Source of the DNA: Pelotomaculum sp. DTU098
GTDB lineage: Bacteria > Bacillota > Desulfotomaculia > Desulfotomaculales > Pelotomaculaceae
Direction of reading: 5' to 3'
Length of the DNA: 32,819 nt
Assembly: GCA_001512635.1 (NCBI GenBank)
Contig: LFSA01000012.1
Coordinates: forward strand, 1 to 32,819
In this document: positions 1 to 8,279 of the stretch, in pieces
Numbering within the stretch: the first letter of the stretch is position 1
Layout: every line of letters starts with the position of its first letter
Translations under genes and position numbers: made by a program
Notes under the pieces: model-generated
What the model was told of the DNA's origin: nothing
Databases searched by the model: none
Seen by the model: the letters and a program-made list of their open reading frames with translations, nothing else

Positions 1-74
1 TCCTTTTCTGAGACGGTTATAGTTATCTCTCTTTATCAAACAGTGCCTTGACACTATCCCTGTTTGCCGAAAAC

Positions 75-103
75 TTGACAAGATCAATAGTGTTCGTTAG
101 AAT
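75..103 (+). promoter_or_regulatory. sigma-A-like promoter of the metG leader
   Basis: TTGACA at 75-80 is a perfect -35 box. It is followed after 17 bases by TAGAAT at 98-103, one mismatch from TATAAT. Transcription would begin near 110, just before the T-box leader, which is where a promoter is expected. A second TTGACA at 48-53 has no -10 box at the right distance. Confidence 0.75.
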
Positions 104-117
104 CAAGATATTGGTAA

Positions 118-400
118 TTATGGACTAAAAGCTGCGAAGGGGAAGAGTAGGCCGTGCTTAAAAACCGGACAGAGAGCGGGGTGAGGTGAAAGCCCGTCGG
201 GGATTGCCGGCCGAAGATGGCCCTGGAGCTGTGCGGCTGAAATTAAGAAGTAAGCCGTGCCGGATTCCCCGTTACAGGACCAGGGTATGGGGATAATTCC
301 CTGTACCCGCTGAGGCCGTCTTTGCGAAAGGGCGGTAAAAAAGGGTGGTACCGCGGAAATCAATACCCCGCCCCTCTGGCTTCAAGGGCGGGTATTTTTT
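118..400 (+). promoter_or_regulatory. T-box leader, methionine specific
   Basis: This leader senses uncharged tRNA-Met and lets transcription continue into metG when methionine charging is low. Recognisable parts, in order, are: the GAAGGGGAAGAGTAGG block at about 136-151; the AGAGAG loop near 170-175; the specifier codon ATG at 217-219 in the context GAAGATGGCC; the GAGCTG and GGCTGAA blocks after it; CCGTTAC near 269-275; and the T-box core AAGGGTGGTACCGCGG at 341-356. The core contains TGGT (346-349), which would pair with an ACCA tRNA end. A terminator hairpin at 362-400 competes with the antiterminator. The ATG specifier agrees with the downstream methionyl-tRNA synthetase. The 5' boundary is approximate. 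Confidence 0.95.
362..400 (+). terminator. attenuator terminator of the T-box
   Basis: ATACCCCGCCC and GGGCGGGTAT can pair across a loop of about 13 bases and are followed by a run of six T. The 5' arm directly follows the T-box core, so the core and this hairpin are mutually exclusive, as in transcription-terminating T-boxes. Confidence 0.9.
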
Positions 401-439
401 ATGCTCAGGCAGCTTCATTAGCAAGGGAGGAAGACATCA

Positions 440-1984
440 TTGAAAAAGAAAAAGTTTTATATCACAACACCCATTTACTACCCCAGCGGTAACCTGCATA
501 TCGGCCATGCTTATACCACTGTGGCGGCGGACGCCATGGCCCGCTATAAAAAAATGACTGGTTTCGACACCTGGTTTTTGACAGGCTCGGACGAGCACGG
601 CCAAAAAATTGAGCGGGCTGCAGCGGCCTGTGGAGAGCAGCCCCAGGCCTATGTGGACAGGATCGTTGCCAGCTTCAAGGACCTCTGGAAGCGGTTGGAG
701 GTGGAATACGACGATTTTATCCGTACCACCGAGCCGCGCCACCAGGAAGTAGTGTCCCGGTTTTTCCAGAAGCTTTATGACCAGGGTGACATCTACAAAG
801 CCAGCTACGAGGGCTGGTATTGCTCGCCCTGTGAGGCCTTCTGGGCGGAAAGCAGGCTGGAGGAGGGCAACTGCCCCGACTGCGGGAGGCCGGTGGAACT
901 GCTCCGGGAAGAAAGCTACTTTTTCAAATTGTCTAAATACGCCGGCCGCCTGCTCCAACACATTGAAGAAAACCCGGATTTTATCCAGCCTTTGTCCCGG
1001 CGCAACGAAATGATCAGTTTCATTAAAAGCGGCCTGGAGGACCTCTGTGTAACAAGGACCACCTTCAACTGGGGTATCCCCGTTCCCTTTGAACCCAGGC
1101 ATGTTATTTACGTCTGGGTGGACGCCCTGGTCAATTATATTTCGGCCCTGGGTTACGGCACTGAGGACGACAGTCTCTTCCAGAAATACTGGCCGGCGGA
1201 CGTGCACCTGATGGCTAAGGACATCGTGCGCTTCCACACCATTATCTGGCCGGCGCTTTTGATGGCCGCCGGGCTGGAGCTGCCCAAAAAGGTGGTGAGC
1301 CACGGCTGGATCCTGCTGGAGAGCGGCAAAATGTCGAAATCAAAGGGGAATGTTGTGGACCCCCTGGTCTTGATTGACAAGTACGGTGTAGACGCTATTC
1401 GCTATTACCTGCTCCGGGAGCTGCCCTTTGGTTCGGACGTCCAGTACAGCGAGGATGCCCTGGTTGACAGGATTAATAAGGATCTTGCCAATGATCTGGG
1501 AAACCTGATCAGCCGCTCCACAGCAATGATTGTGAAATATTTTCAAGGGCATGTTCAGGCGCCCGGTCCTGCCGCGGGTCCGGACGGGGAGCTCATTGAG
1601 CTTGCCATCAGGACTCCTGAAGAGGTTGAGGAATGTATGAACAGGGTTGACCTGTCCAGCGCCCTTGCTGCCATCTGGCGCCTGGTGGGACGGGCCAACA
1701 AGTACGTGGATGAGACGGCTCCCTGGAACCTGGCCAAGGACCCGGCCCAAAGGGAGCGCCTGGCCACGGTAATGTACAACCTGGCCGAATGCCTGCGCTT
1801 TATAACAATCCTGGCCTCCCCCTTTATGCCCCTCTTCCCCCGCAGGGTTTTTGACCAGCTGGGGATTGAGGACAACCCGGCTATTCAGACCTGGGAATCC
1901 CTGACCTGGGGCAAACTGCCCGTGGGAACCGTTGTCAAGCGGGGACCGGCGCTTTTCCCGCGGATCGACACAAACGCAAACTAA
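440..1984 (+). CDS. metG: methionyl-tRNA synthetase
   Basis: This class I aminoacyl-tRNA synthetase charges tRNA-Met in the cytoplasm. The ATP-binding HIGH motif is at residues 20-23 and KMSKS at 297-301. A zinc knuckle with four cysteines (C128, C131, C145, C148) sits in the connective peptide, and GSDEHG follows the first catalytic half. The start is TTG at 440, nine bases after AGGGAGG; no better ATG is in frame. At 514 residues it is the short form: the C-terminal EMAPII-like tRNA-binding domain of the roughly 660-residue Bacillus enzyme is absent. Expression is under the T-box directly upstream. Function is certain from the motifs and the matching T-box specifier. Confidence 0.98.
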   Translation: MKKKKFYITTPIYYPSGNLHIGHAYTTVAADAMARYKKMTGFDTWFLTGSDEHGQKIERAAAACGEQPQAYVDRIVASFKDLWKRLEVEYDDFIRTTEPRHQEVVSRFFQKLYDQGDIYKASYEGWYCSPCEAFWAESRLEEGNCPDCGRPVELLREESYFFKLSKYAGRLLQHIEENPDFIQPLSRRNEMISFIKSGLEDLCVTRTTFNWGIPVPFEPRHVIYVWVDALVNYISALGYGTEDDSLFQKYWPADVHLMAKDIVRFHTIIWPALLMAAGLELPKKVVSHGWILLESGKMSKSKGNVVDPLVLIDKYGVDAIRYYLLRELPFGSDVQYSEDALVDRINKDLANDLGNLISRSTAMIVKYFQGHVQAPGPAAGPDGELIELAIRTPEEVEECMNRVDLSSALAAIWRLVGRANKYVDETAPWNLAKDPAQRERLATVMYNLAECLRFITILASPFMPLFPRRVFDQLGIEDNPAIQTWESLTWGKLPVGTVVKRGPALFPRIDTNAN

Positions 1985-2080
1985 CCCTGCCGGCCGGGCA
2001 GGCTGGATTGGGCGGAAAAAACGGCCAAATGTCTCTGGTAGGTACGATCTACAGTTTATGGTATAAAGGACGGGTGTGAC

Positions 2081-2851
2081 ATGATCCTCTTTGATACCCA
2101 TGCCCACCTGGAGGGCGAAGAATACGATGCCGACCGGGAGGAGATGATTGCCCGGGCCAGGTCCGCCGGGGTAGTTCATATTGTCAACGTGGGCTATGAT
2201 CTGGAATCATCCCGCCGGTCGGTCAGGCTGGCGGAAGAATATGACCTGATTTATGCGGCTGTGGGTATTCACCCCCACGATGCCGCGGCAGCCGGGAGCG
2301 GTTACCTGGAAGAATTAAAGGAAATGGCTGCCCATCCCCGGGTGGTAGCCCTCGGCGAAATGGGCCTGGACTATTACCGGGATCTTTCCCCCCGCCCGGT
2401 ACAACAGAGAGTTTTTAGAGAGCAGCTGGCCCTGGCCCGGGAGCTGGACCTACCCATTATCATCCACGACCGTGACGCCCACGGTGACCTCATGAAAATC
2501 CTGCGGGAAAACCCGCCGGGGCCCGCAGGCGGCGTTATGCACTGCTATTCCGGGAGCTGGGAAATGGCCCGGGAGTGTCTGGCCCTGGGACTTTACATAT
2601 CCTTCGCGGGCCCCGTAACCTATCCCAACGCCAGAAGGCTCAAGGAATTGGTTTCCCTCGTGCCCCTGGACCGCCTCCTCATTGAAACCGACGCCCCCTA
2701 TCTTTCCCCGGTGCCTTACCGGGGAAAACGCAATGAACCGGCTTACCTCGCCTGCACCGCGGAGGAGATCGCCCGCTTGCGGGGTTTAAAAACGGATGAT
2801 TTAGCGAAAATATGCACGGAAAACGGCAGGAAGTTGTTCCGAATTGCTTGA
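2081..2851 (+). CDS. tatD: TatD-family metal-dependent DNase
   Basis: A TIM-barrel metal hydrolase of the TatD/YcfH/YabD family, a cytoplasmic nuclease linked to 3'-5' exonuclease activity and DNA repair. The metal ligands of the family are all present: H7 and H9 in DTHAHL, E93 in GEMGLDYY, H129 in IIHDRD, H154 in MHCYSG and D204 in ETDAPYL. At 256 residues it is full length. The ATG at 2081 follows AAAGGA about ten bases upstream. Its place just after metG is the standard Firmicutes order, and a 96-base gap without an obvious terminator suggests co-transcription. The exact substrate cannot be read from sequence. Confidence 0.95.
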   Translation: MILFDTHAHLEGEEYDADREEMIARARSAGVVHIVNVGYDLESSRRSVRLAEEYDLIYAAVGIHPHDAAAAGSGYLEELKEMAAHPRVVALGEMGLDYYRDLSPRPVQQRVFREQLALARELDLPIIIHDRDAHGDLMKILRENPPGPAGGVMHCYSGSWEMARECLALGLYISFAGPVTYPNARRLKELVSLVPLDRLLIETDAPYLSPVPYRGKRNEPAYLACTAEEIARLRGLKTDDLAKICTENGRKLFRIA

Positions 2852-2973
2852 ATATTATAAAATGTGAAATAAGGGAAAGTGAAAGAGTTCCATAAAACCT
2901 TTCCCGGGCGAAGTAAGAACGAGCCGTGATTTGCGTATATTAATGTGATTTTTCAAAGGGGGAGAGTTATGCT

Positions 2974-3513
2974 GTGAGTACCGCAAAAAGAAAAGGCCTG
3001 ATTGTGGTCAATACGGGAAACGGTAAGGGCAAGACCACAGCCGCCCTGGGCATGGCCCTGAGGGCCTGGGGGCAGGAGATGAAGGTATTAATGCTTCAAT
3101 TCATCAAGGGTGGGTGGAGGTACGGTGAGCTGAAAGCAGCCGAGAAATTGGCCCCTGGCTTCGAGATCAGGCAGATGGGGGAGGGTTTCATCAAGGGGAA
3201 GGACGACAACTCCCTGGACGAGCACCGCCATGCTGCCCGTCAGGCCCTGGAAACCGCCAGAAAAGAAATAGCCTCTGGCTCGTATGATATGATTATCCTG
3301 GATGAGGTTCTCTATGCGGTACACTATGGTCTGATTGAACTGGCTGATGTTTTGGAACTCCTTGATCAAAAACCGGAAATGCTTCACCTGGTCTTGACCG
3401 GCCGCAATGCCCCGCCCCAGATTATTGAACGGGCCGACCTGGTTACGGAAATGCGAGAAGTGAAACACCCCTTTACCCAAGGTATTGCCGCCCAGAAAGG
3501 GATTGAATATTGA
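2974..3513 (+). CDS. cobO: corrinoid (cob(I)alamin) adenosyltransferase, CobA/CobO/BtuR type
   Basis: Transfers adenosyl from ATP to the cobalt of reduced corrinoids, making the coenzyme B12 form. The P-loop GNGKGKTT lies at residues 15-22, with the TAALGMALRAWG helix behind it. IILDEVLYA and LTGRNAPP further on are typical of the CobA/BtuR family, as is the length of 179 residues. The start is GTG at 2974 after AAAGGGGGA; an ATG five bases earlier reads straight into a stop. A cbiZ-btuFCD group lies about 25 kb downstream, so the region has two parts of corrinoid salvage. No cobalamin riboswitch is visible in the 122 bases upstream. Confidence 0.95.
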   Translation: MSTAKRKGLIVVNTGNGKGKTTAALGMALRAWGQEMKVLMLQFIKGGWRYGELKAAEKLAPGFEIRQMGEGFIKGKDDNSLDEHRHAARQALETARKEIASGSYDMIILDEVLYAVHYGLIELADVLELLDQKPEMLHLVLTGRNAPPQIIERADLVTEMREVKHPFTQGIAAQKGIEY

Positions 3514-3583
3514 GCGCCCTGCAGCGGGCTCTGAAAAAAACTGCTTGCGGTCCGGTATCTTTTTTAAAGGAGGGGAGTTGCCG

Positions 3584-4042
3584 GTGCGTCAGGTGCCGGT
3601 TTATATAGCATGGCTGGTCAACGCCTTTGAAAACAGCAGCCAGTACTCTGAATATTATCTTGATCTCCGGACGGGTGACGTCAAGTTTTTTTGTCCCATG
3701 GATTTTCCGGAGCATAGCGACAGGATCAAAAGGCTTGACCAGTCAGAAGACTTTATGAAACTGCCCAAGCTGGATAAGGAACTGGTCCGGGAAATTAAAA
3801 GGGAATTTATTGATTTAACTGATGATCCCGGAATTAAAGAGTTGCTGCAAAAAGCCCTGGCGGCAGATATCAGTTTTCGGAAGGCACTGATGGGATTGGA
3901 GGATGAATCTGTCCGGCTGAAATGGTACCAGTACCAGAATAAAAGGTATGGGGATTACCTTAAGGAGTGGTTTAGGGAAAGGGGTATTGAACTGGTTGAA
4001 AAGCCTCCGGTCAACGCGCTGGAGGTCAACAAGGGTTGTTAA
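3584..4042 (+). CDS. UPF0158 family protein
   Basis: A small soluble protein of unknown function. Features that recall UPF0158 are the early pattern AWLVNAFENSSQYSEYYLDLRTGDV, given here only as a region (residues 7-31), and the C-terminal segment with FRKAL followed by KWYQYQNKRY. The GTG at 3584 is chosen because AGGAGGGG ends eight bases before it. The frame stays open upstream to 3485, but that part overlaps the cobO end and has no ribosome site. This gives 152 residues. It lies 70 bases after cobO and ends at a strong terminator, so the two may share a transcript. No catalytic motif is visible. Confidence 0.8.
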   Translation: MRQVPVYIAWLVNAFENSSQYSEYYLDLRTGDVKFFCPMDFPEHSDRIKRLDQSEDFMKLPKLDKELVREIKREFIDLTDDPGIKELLQKALAADISFRKALMGLEDESVRLKWYQYQNKRYGDYLKEWFRERGIELVEKPPVNALEVNKGC

Positions 4043-4050
4043 GGAATTAA

Positions 4051-4086
4051 GATCCGGGTTTTTAGGCGCCCCGGGTCTATTTTTTT
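4051..4086 (+). terminator. rho-independent terminator
   Basis: GATCCGGG (4051-4058) pairs with CCCGGGTC (4070-4077), with one G-T pair, across an 11-base loop, followed by TATTTTTTT. It closes the metG-to-UPF0158 gene run. Confidence 0.85.
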
Positions 4087-4171
4087 CCCGCCCGCTTAAG
4101 GGGGCTGAAACCCGCGTATGCAGGGTGTTTTAGCTCCCGGGAGGGAAGGAAATAGCAGCCTGGAGGGTTAA

Positions 4172-4348
4172 ATGGAAAAAATCGACAATAATAAACCCTA
4201 TCCAGATCCGCCAACTTGTAGTAAAATAATAATGTGTCAGGCAAATGCCGGCACAAGAACCAGGCCGCCTATCCCTTTGCTAGTTTTCCACAGATCAGGT
4301 TGGAAGCTACAAATTTTAGCCGGACTTGGCTTCAAAGGAGGCATTTAA
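4172..4348 (+). CDS. possible small ORF overlapping the 3D-protein start
   Basis: An ATG at 4172 follows GGAGGG by four bases and opens a 58-codon frame. Its stop TAA overlaps the ATG of the next gene as TAATG, an arrangement typical of translational coupling. The predicted peptide (starting MEKIDNNKPYPDPP) is unlike any family I know, and has a basic middle and a hydrophobic stretch near its end. The AAAGGAGG of the next gene lies inside it. It may be only a leader or a chance frame; conservation of the frame would be needed to believe it. Confidence 0.3.
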   Translation: MEKIDNNKPYPDPPTCSKIIMCQANAGTRTRPPIPLLVFHRSGWKLQILAGLGFKGGI

Positions 4349-5367
4349 TGAGTTGGAGCAGACTGTTGAATTGGATAAGACCAGACAACCCCAAAGGTTC
4401 AGAGGCACCCCGGCAGCGGGGCGTTTTGTTCCTGAGGGCAGTTGTTCTTGCAGTGTTTGTAGTGTTTTTTGTTTGTGGATACGCCTGGGCGAAAAAGACC
4501 GTTGTCCTGGTTGTCGACGGTGAGGAAGCCACCGTGCAGGCATTTTCCACCACGGTGGGGGGGCTTCTGGAGAAGCAGGGGATTTCCCTGCAGGAAAAGG
4601 ATGAAGTGATTCCTGCACCCGAAACACCGCTGAGGGACGGGATGGTTATTTGCGTCAACCGTGCTGTAAATTTAAGCATCAGTGTCGATGGAGGTGTAAT
4701 TGCGGCCAGAACCAGGCAGGCTAAAGTAAAAGATGTTCTTGCCGAGTACCAGGTCAGCCTGGGGGAGGAGGACGTGGTGGAGCCGGGACTGGAAACACCC
4801 GTCACTCCGGAGATGAAAATCCGAGTAGACAGGATCCGGACTGTAACCGAAGTCTGCGAGGTCCCTATCGACTATGAAACCCAGAAAAAATACACTGTGA
4901 AGCTGCCCCAGGGCTCGACCCGCGTAGTCCAGGAGGGCAAGCCGGGTGTAGAGCGGCAGACCTGGCAGGTTGTTTACAAAAACGGCGAGGAGGTCAACCG
5001 CCAGCTGGCCCACCAGGAGGTTGTTGCAAAGCCCGTTGACAGGGTAATCATGGTTGGCAGCGGGATGGTTGTTTCCCGGGGCGGTGAGACTTTCAGGTAT
5101 TCCGAGGTCAGGGAGATGGTGGCATCAGCTTACACCCATACGGGTAACAATACCGCTTCGGGTATATATCCCCATTACGGGGTGGCAGCCGTCGACACCT
5201 CCGTTATTCCCATGGGTACGAAGATGTACGTGGAAGGATATGGCTACGCTATAGCCAGGGACCGGGGCAGCGCCATTAAAGGAAACCGCATTGATCTCTT
5301 CTTTGAAACCCGCAGCGAAGCAATGAGCTGGGGAGTCAGGCGGGTTAAGGTATACTTCTTCGACTGA
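4348..5367 (+). CDS. yabE: secreted DUF348/G5/3D domain cell-wall protein, YabE type
   Basis: A YabE/RpfB-like envelope protein thought to act on peptidoglycan. The start is ATG 4348, seven bases after AAAGGAGG; the open frame upstream to 4234 is not needed. Residues about 29-47 form a hydrophobic signal or anchor ending in GYAWA. Two DUF348 repeats follow (VVLVVDGEEATVQAF and LSISVDGGVIAARTR), then a G5 domain around residues 165-245, then a C-terminal 3D domain. The conserved aspartates of the 3D domain appear in AVDTSVIP, ARDRG and RIDLFF; related folds are lytic transglycosylases (MltA type). Length is 339 residues. It lies upstream of rsmA as in Bacillus. A terminator follows within five bases. 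Confidence 0.92.
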   Translation: MSWSRLLNWIRPDNPKGSEAPRQRGVLFLRAVVLAVFVVFFVCGYAWAKKTVVLVVDGEEATVQAFSTTVGGLLEKQGISLQEKDEVIPAPETPLRDGMVICVNRAVNLSISVDGGVIAARTRQAKVKDVLAEYQVSLGEEDVVEPGLETPVTPEMKIRVDRIRTVTEVCEVPIDYETQKKYTVKLPQGSTRVVQEGKPGVERQTWQVVYKNGEEVNRQLAHQEVVAKPVDRVIMVGSGMVVSRGGETFRYSEVREMVASAYTHTGNNTASGIYPHYGVAAVDTSVIPMGTKMYVEGYGYAIARDRGSAIKGNRIDLFFETRSEAMSWGVRRVKVYFFD

Positions 5368-5371
5368 GGTT

Positions 5372-5394
5372 AAAGGGCCGCAAGGCCCTTTTTT
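5372..5394 (+). terminator. rho-independent terminator
   Basis: AAGGGCC and GGCCCTT pair across a GCAA loop and run into TTTTT. It ends the yabE-like transcript just after the stop codon. Confidence 0.9.
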
Positions 5395-5744
5395 AATTGT
5401 CCTGTTGCTCCCCCCGGTGAGTGTGGTTTTATGTTTTGCCCGGGGAAAGAATATGCGGGTGTGCCGCTAAATCCACAATTATTTAGAGATGGGCTTTGAA
5501 GGAATGGGCGTAGGAGGGGATTTCTTGTTCTAAATAAACGATGCCGGGGATAATCTTTATTATTTGGAGGAGCAGTGGGGTATGCTGCTCCTTTTCATAT
5601 TGGTCAGGCTGTTCAAAAGGGTTACTTGAATTAAAAAGCCGAAGGGATCTTTTTGATTTTAGCCCAAACGGGAAATAATAAAAGGAAAACCTTGATTACC
5701 TGTCGAAATTCTTGAAATCAGACGGTTTACAGGAGGACAGGAAT
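5395..5744. other. intergenic stretch before rsmA, one terminator-like hairpin
   Basis: About 350 bases without a supported gene. The only clear structure is the inverted repeat GGAGCAG (5569-5575) and CTGCTCC (5585-5591) followed by TTTT, which could be a second terminator or the end of a short RNA. No good promoter pair was found for rsmA. A 14-codon frame at about 5489 (MGFEGMGVGG...) lacks support. Confidence 0.5.
5569..5595 (+). terminator. terminator-like hairpin upstream of rsmA
   Basis: A 7-bp perfect stem with a nine-base loop, ending in CTTTTC. It sits 175 bases after the yabE terminator and 150 bases before rsmA, with no gene before it. It may end a small untranslated RNA or attenuate rsmA. 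Confidence 0.55.
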
Positions 5745-6641
5745 TTGGTGGAAATAACCTCGCCTTCGGCCGTGAGGGCGATTATAAGTCGGTACGGCCT
5801 GGCCTGCCGGAAAAGCCTGGGGCAAAATTTCCTGGTGGATCAGAATATTATTAATAAAATTATCAACGCCGCTGATTTAAAAAAAACCGATTTTGTTGTG
5901 GAAATCGGCCCGGGGCTGGGAGCCCTGACCGTCCCGGCGGCCCGGAAGGTAGCCGGGTTGCTGGCCGTGGAGGTGGACCGGGGGCTGCAGCCTGTTCTGG
6001 CGGAGATCCTGGCCGGGGCGGGGAATGTCGAAGTCATATGGGCTGACGCCCTGGAAGTAAATTATGATGAAATGGTTGAAAGGATGACAGGTGGGGCTTA
6101 CGGAAGGGGAGCCGGAAGCTACAAGCTTCTTTCCAACATCCCCTATGCCATTACAAGCCCCCTTTTGATCCACCTGCTGACGGGGCGCTTCAACTTTTCG
6201 CTGCTGGTTGTTATGGTCCAGTTGGAAGTGGCTGCCCGGCTCGTAGCGGCCCCCGGGGACAAGGACTATGGCGCCCTGAGCGTGTTTGTCCAGTATTATA
6301 CCCGGCCGGAAAAACTCTTTCGCGTACCCAGGACGGTTTTTTATCCCCCGCCCGGGGTGGATTCCGAAGTAGTACGGCTGGTGGTGCGGCCCCGGCCGGC
6401 CGTGGAGGTGCGCAGTGAAGGGGATTTCTTTAGGGTTGTCAGGGCCGCCTTCGGCCAGCGCCGCAAAACCCTTTTAAATGCCCTGTCAGGCGCAGGCCTG
6501 GCGGTTCCCAGGGAGGCGTGGCAGCAAATTTTAGAGCAGGCCCGGATCGACCCCGGGAGACGGGGTGAAACCCTGAGCCTCCAGGAATTTGCAGCGCTCA
6601 CAGAGTGCTATCTGGACTACAGGGGTTTTGGCGGCAATTAA
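5745..6641 (+). CDS. rsmA: 16S rRNA adenine dimethyltransferase
   Basis: KsgA/RsmA uses S-adenosylmethionine to dimethylate the two adjacent adenines in the 3' terminal hairpin of 16S rRNA, a late step in 30S assembly. GQNFL begins at residue 26. The SAM-binding EIGPGLG is at 53-59 and the catalytic NIPY at 131-134, where most relatives have NLPY. FYPPPGVDS and FGQRRKTLLN follow in the C-terminal half. The TTG at 5745 lies eight bases after AGGAGG; an upstream TTG at 5712 has no ribosome site. Length is 298 residues, normal for the family. Its position after the 3D protein matches the Bacillus order. Confidence 0.97.
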   Translation: MVEITSPSAVRAIISRYGLACRKSLGQNFLVDQNIINKIINAADLKKTDFVVEIGPGLGALTVPAARKVAGLLAVEVDRGLQPVLAEILAGAGNVEVIWADALEVNYDEMVERMTGGAYGRGAGSYKLLSNIPYAITSPLLIHLLTGRFNFSLLVVMVQLEVAARLVAAPGDKDYGALSVFVQYYTRPEKLFRVPRTVFYPPPGVDSEVVRLVVRPRPAVEVRSEGDFFRVVRAAFGQRRKTLLNALSGAGLAVPREAWQQILEQARIDPGRRGETLSLQEFAALTECYLDYRGFGGN

Positions 6642-6839
6642 AAGGCCGGGGAGAGCTTTGGAGAAGTAACTTTTCCTGAAAGTAGCAAGGCAGGTTCCCC
6701 GGGCAGCCGGGCTGTGCAGCTGTTTTGGCCTGTTGGCCGGGATGAAACAGGCGGCTACCTGTGCAGGTTCCGGCAGTGGCAGGAAGAAGAATGAGCCCGG
6801 GCAGTTCAGGGGTTGTCCCGTCAGGAAAGAAGGGGGAGC

Positions 6840-7310
6840 GTGTTATTCAGCAGTCCGACTAAGGGCAGGATGACTTTTGAGGAGATGATGCGGGATATTG
6901 TCGAATATATAAAGGGTTTCCCCGTCTCATCCTGTAAAATTATTATTGGCTCTGATTCACAGGTGAAGAGCGAGAGCTGCTTCATTACCGCCGTGATCGT
7001 CCACCGCCTGGGGAAGGGGGCCCGCTATTATTATACCAAAAAAATCCACCGCAAAATAATCAGCCTGCGCCAGAAAATTTTTTACGAAACGGCCCTGAGC
7101 CTTGAGGTGGGGGGAATGGTTCACAGGTTCTTTGCGGATGAAGGTTTAGACGATTTAGACGTGGAGATCCATATCGATGTGGGACTACACGGGGAAACCA
7201 AGGAACTCATCCGTGAGGTGGTGGGCATGGTTACCGGGAGCGGCTTTAAAGCCAAAATCAAGCCCGACGCCTTCGGCGCTTCCAGCGTAGCCGATAAACA
7301 CACGAAATAA
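6840..7310 (+). CDS. YkuK-like RNase H-fold protein (DUF458)
   Basis: A 156-residue cytoplasmic protein resembling the YkuK/DUF458 family, which has a ribonuclease H-like fold and no settled function. The N-terminal block SSPTKGRMTFEEM and then KIIIGSDSQV, with an acidic residue in the first strand, are typical. Further blocks are the FITAVIVHR strand, the IDVGLHGETKEL segment and the end KPDAFGASSVADKH. The GTG at 6840 is preferred because relatives begin just before SPTKGRM and AGGGGG stands close upstream; an in-frame TTG at 6813 is the alternative. Only 12 bases separate its stop from that of the convergent gene. Confidence 0.85.
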   Translation: MLFSSPTKGRMTFEEMMRDIVEYIKGFPVSSCKIIIGSDSQVKSESCFITAVIVHRLGKGARYYYTKKIHRKIISLRQKIFYETALSLEVGGMVHRFFADEGLDDLDVEIHIDVGLHGETKELIREVVGMVTGSGFKAKIKPDAFGASSVADKHTK

Positions 7311-7322
7311 TCTAAAGGATGG

Positions 7323-8114
7323 TCAATGCTGGCTTAAATATTTCTGCAGCAGGTCCAGACGTCTTTGGGAATGGTAACCGTCATAATTTACCGTACCGTC
7401 GGACCTGCACCGCTTTTTGTTCCGGTAAACACAGATTGCTTCCAGGCAGTCTCCGATAATGGTTGCGGCAATTTTTTCGGAGTGGGAGGCGTCTTTAGCA
7501 GGTGAGCCCAGGGCCTTATGGGGGATGGTTGTGCCTACGCAAACCTTTAAGCCGCCCTTGGCAGCCAGGGCAAGGGATACCGGGGGTATGGCCAGTTCAA
7601 CCAGGGGCACTTGCGCCAGGAAGCGGCTGGATACCGCGTGGGGCCCGTGGCTGGGTGAAGCGGAGCCGAGGTCCTGTTCCAGGCCAATTTCCCGGTTTAA
7701 ATTGCGCCGGTAGTGCAGGAGTTTTACAGCCAGGGGCGATAAAGCCTCCGTTTTTTCCACAGGATAACAGTTGGTCAAGGCCATGTCCACCCCTTCTTCC
7801 ACCTTCCGGATTAACTCCCTCAGGTTATCCTTGATCTCGCCATCCATATCACCATCCAAGAACAGGACTGCTGTGGCGCCTTTCTTTTTGGCCGCCAATG
7901 CGCCGATAGCCCTCGGTACGTCAATGCCGAGGGCTTCCTTGTAATATAGGGGTAGTATTTGGGAAGACCTCAAATCATGGATAATTTTACAGGAAAGATC
8001 ACTGCTTCCGTTGATCACAGGGATGATCAAGGCGGCTGGTAGAGCCAGCAGGGTTTCAAGGGTCTTCCGGATCCGTTTTTCTTCATTTTGAACCGGTACT
8101 ACGGCAGCAAGCAT
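7323..8114 (-). CDS. family 2 glycosyltransferase-like protein
   Basis: A 263-residue GT-A fold protein without membrane segments. The N-terminus AAVVPVQNEEKRI is the nucleotide-sugar binding start of family 2 transferases, and LFLDGDMDGEI at about residues 83-93 carries the metal-binding DxD motif. A later GSASPSHGPHAVS stretch is unusual. The ATG is four bases after AAGAGGTG on the minus strand. It is the only minus-strand gene between metG and yabG and is divergent from yabG. Acceptor and sugar cannot be assigned; the neighbourhood invites a guess at a spore or envelope role, but nothing in the protein proves it. Confidence 0.75.
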   Translation of the reverse strand: MLAAVVPVQNEEKRIRKTLETLLALPAALIIPVINGSSDLSCKIIHDLRSSQILPLYYKEALGIDVPRAIGALAAKKKGATAVLFLDGDMDGEIKDNLRELIRKVEEGVDMALTNCYPVEKTEALSPLAVKLLHYRRNLNREIGLEQDLGSASPSHGPHAVSSRFLAQVPLVELAIPPVSLALAAKGGLKVCVGTTIPHKALGSPAKDASHSEKIAATIIGDCLEAICVYRNKKRCRSDGTVNYDGYHSQRRLDLLQKYLSQH

Positions 8115-8227
8115 TGGGCACCTCTTCTTACAAGAATATAAAACCTAAAATTGCAATGGAAACAGTAAACGATGCTTTATGGTTAATATATGGAATTAAG
8201 TAGAAGAAAGTTACCTCCGGACACACC

Positions 8228-8253
8228 ACTGGCTTTGTCCCTTTCATATCATA
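8228..8253 (+). promoter_or_regulatory. sigma-K/sigma-E-like promoter of yabG
   Basis: CATATCATA (8245-8253) fits the sporulation mother-cell -10 pattern CATAnnnTA, with an AC pair at 8228-8229, 15 bases upstream, as the minimal -35 element of sigma-K promoters. Transcription would begin about 20 bases before the yabG GTG. In Bacillus yabG is transcribed by sigma-K, so the match agrees with known regulation. Such short consensus sites also occur by chance. Confidence 0.55.
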
Positions 8254-8279
8254 TAGAAAAAGTAAAGGGGATGTAGCCG

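Noticed and set aside
437-1303. 288-codon minus-strand ORF within metG
   Set aside because: Antisense frame of a certain gene, caused by codon bias; no ribosome site.
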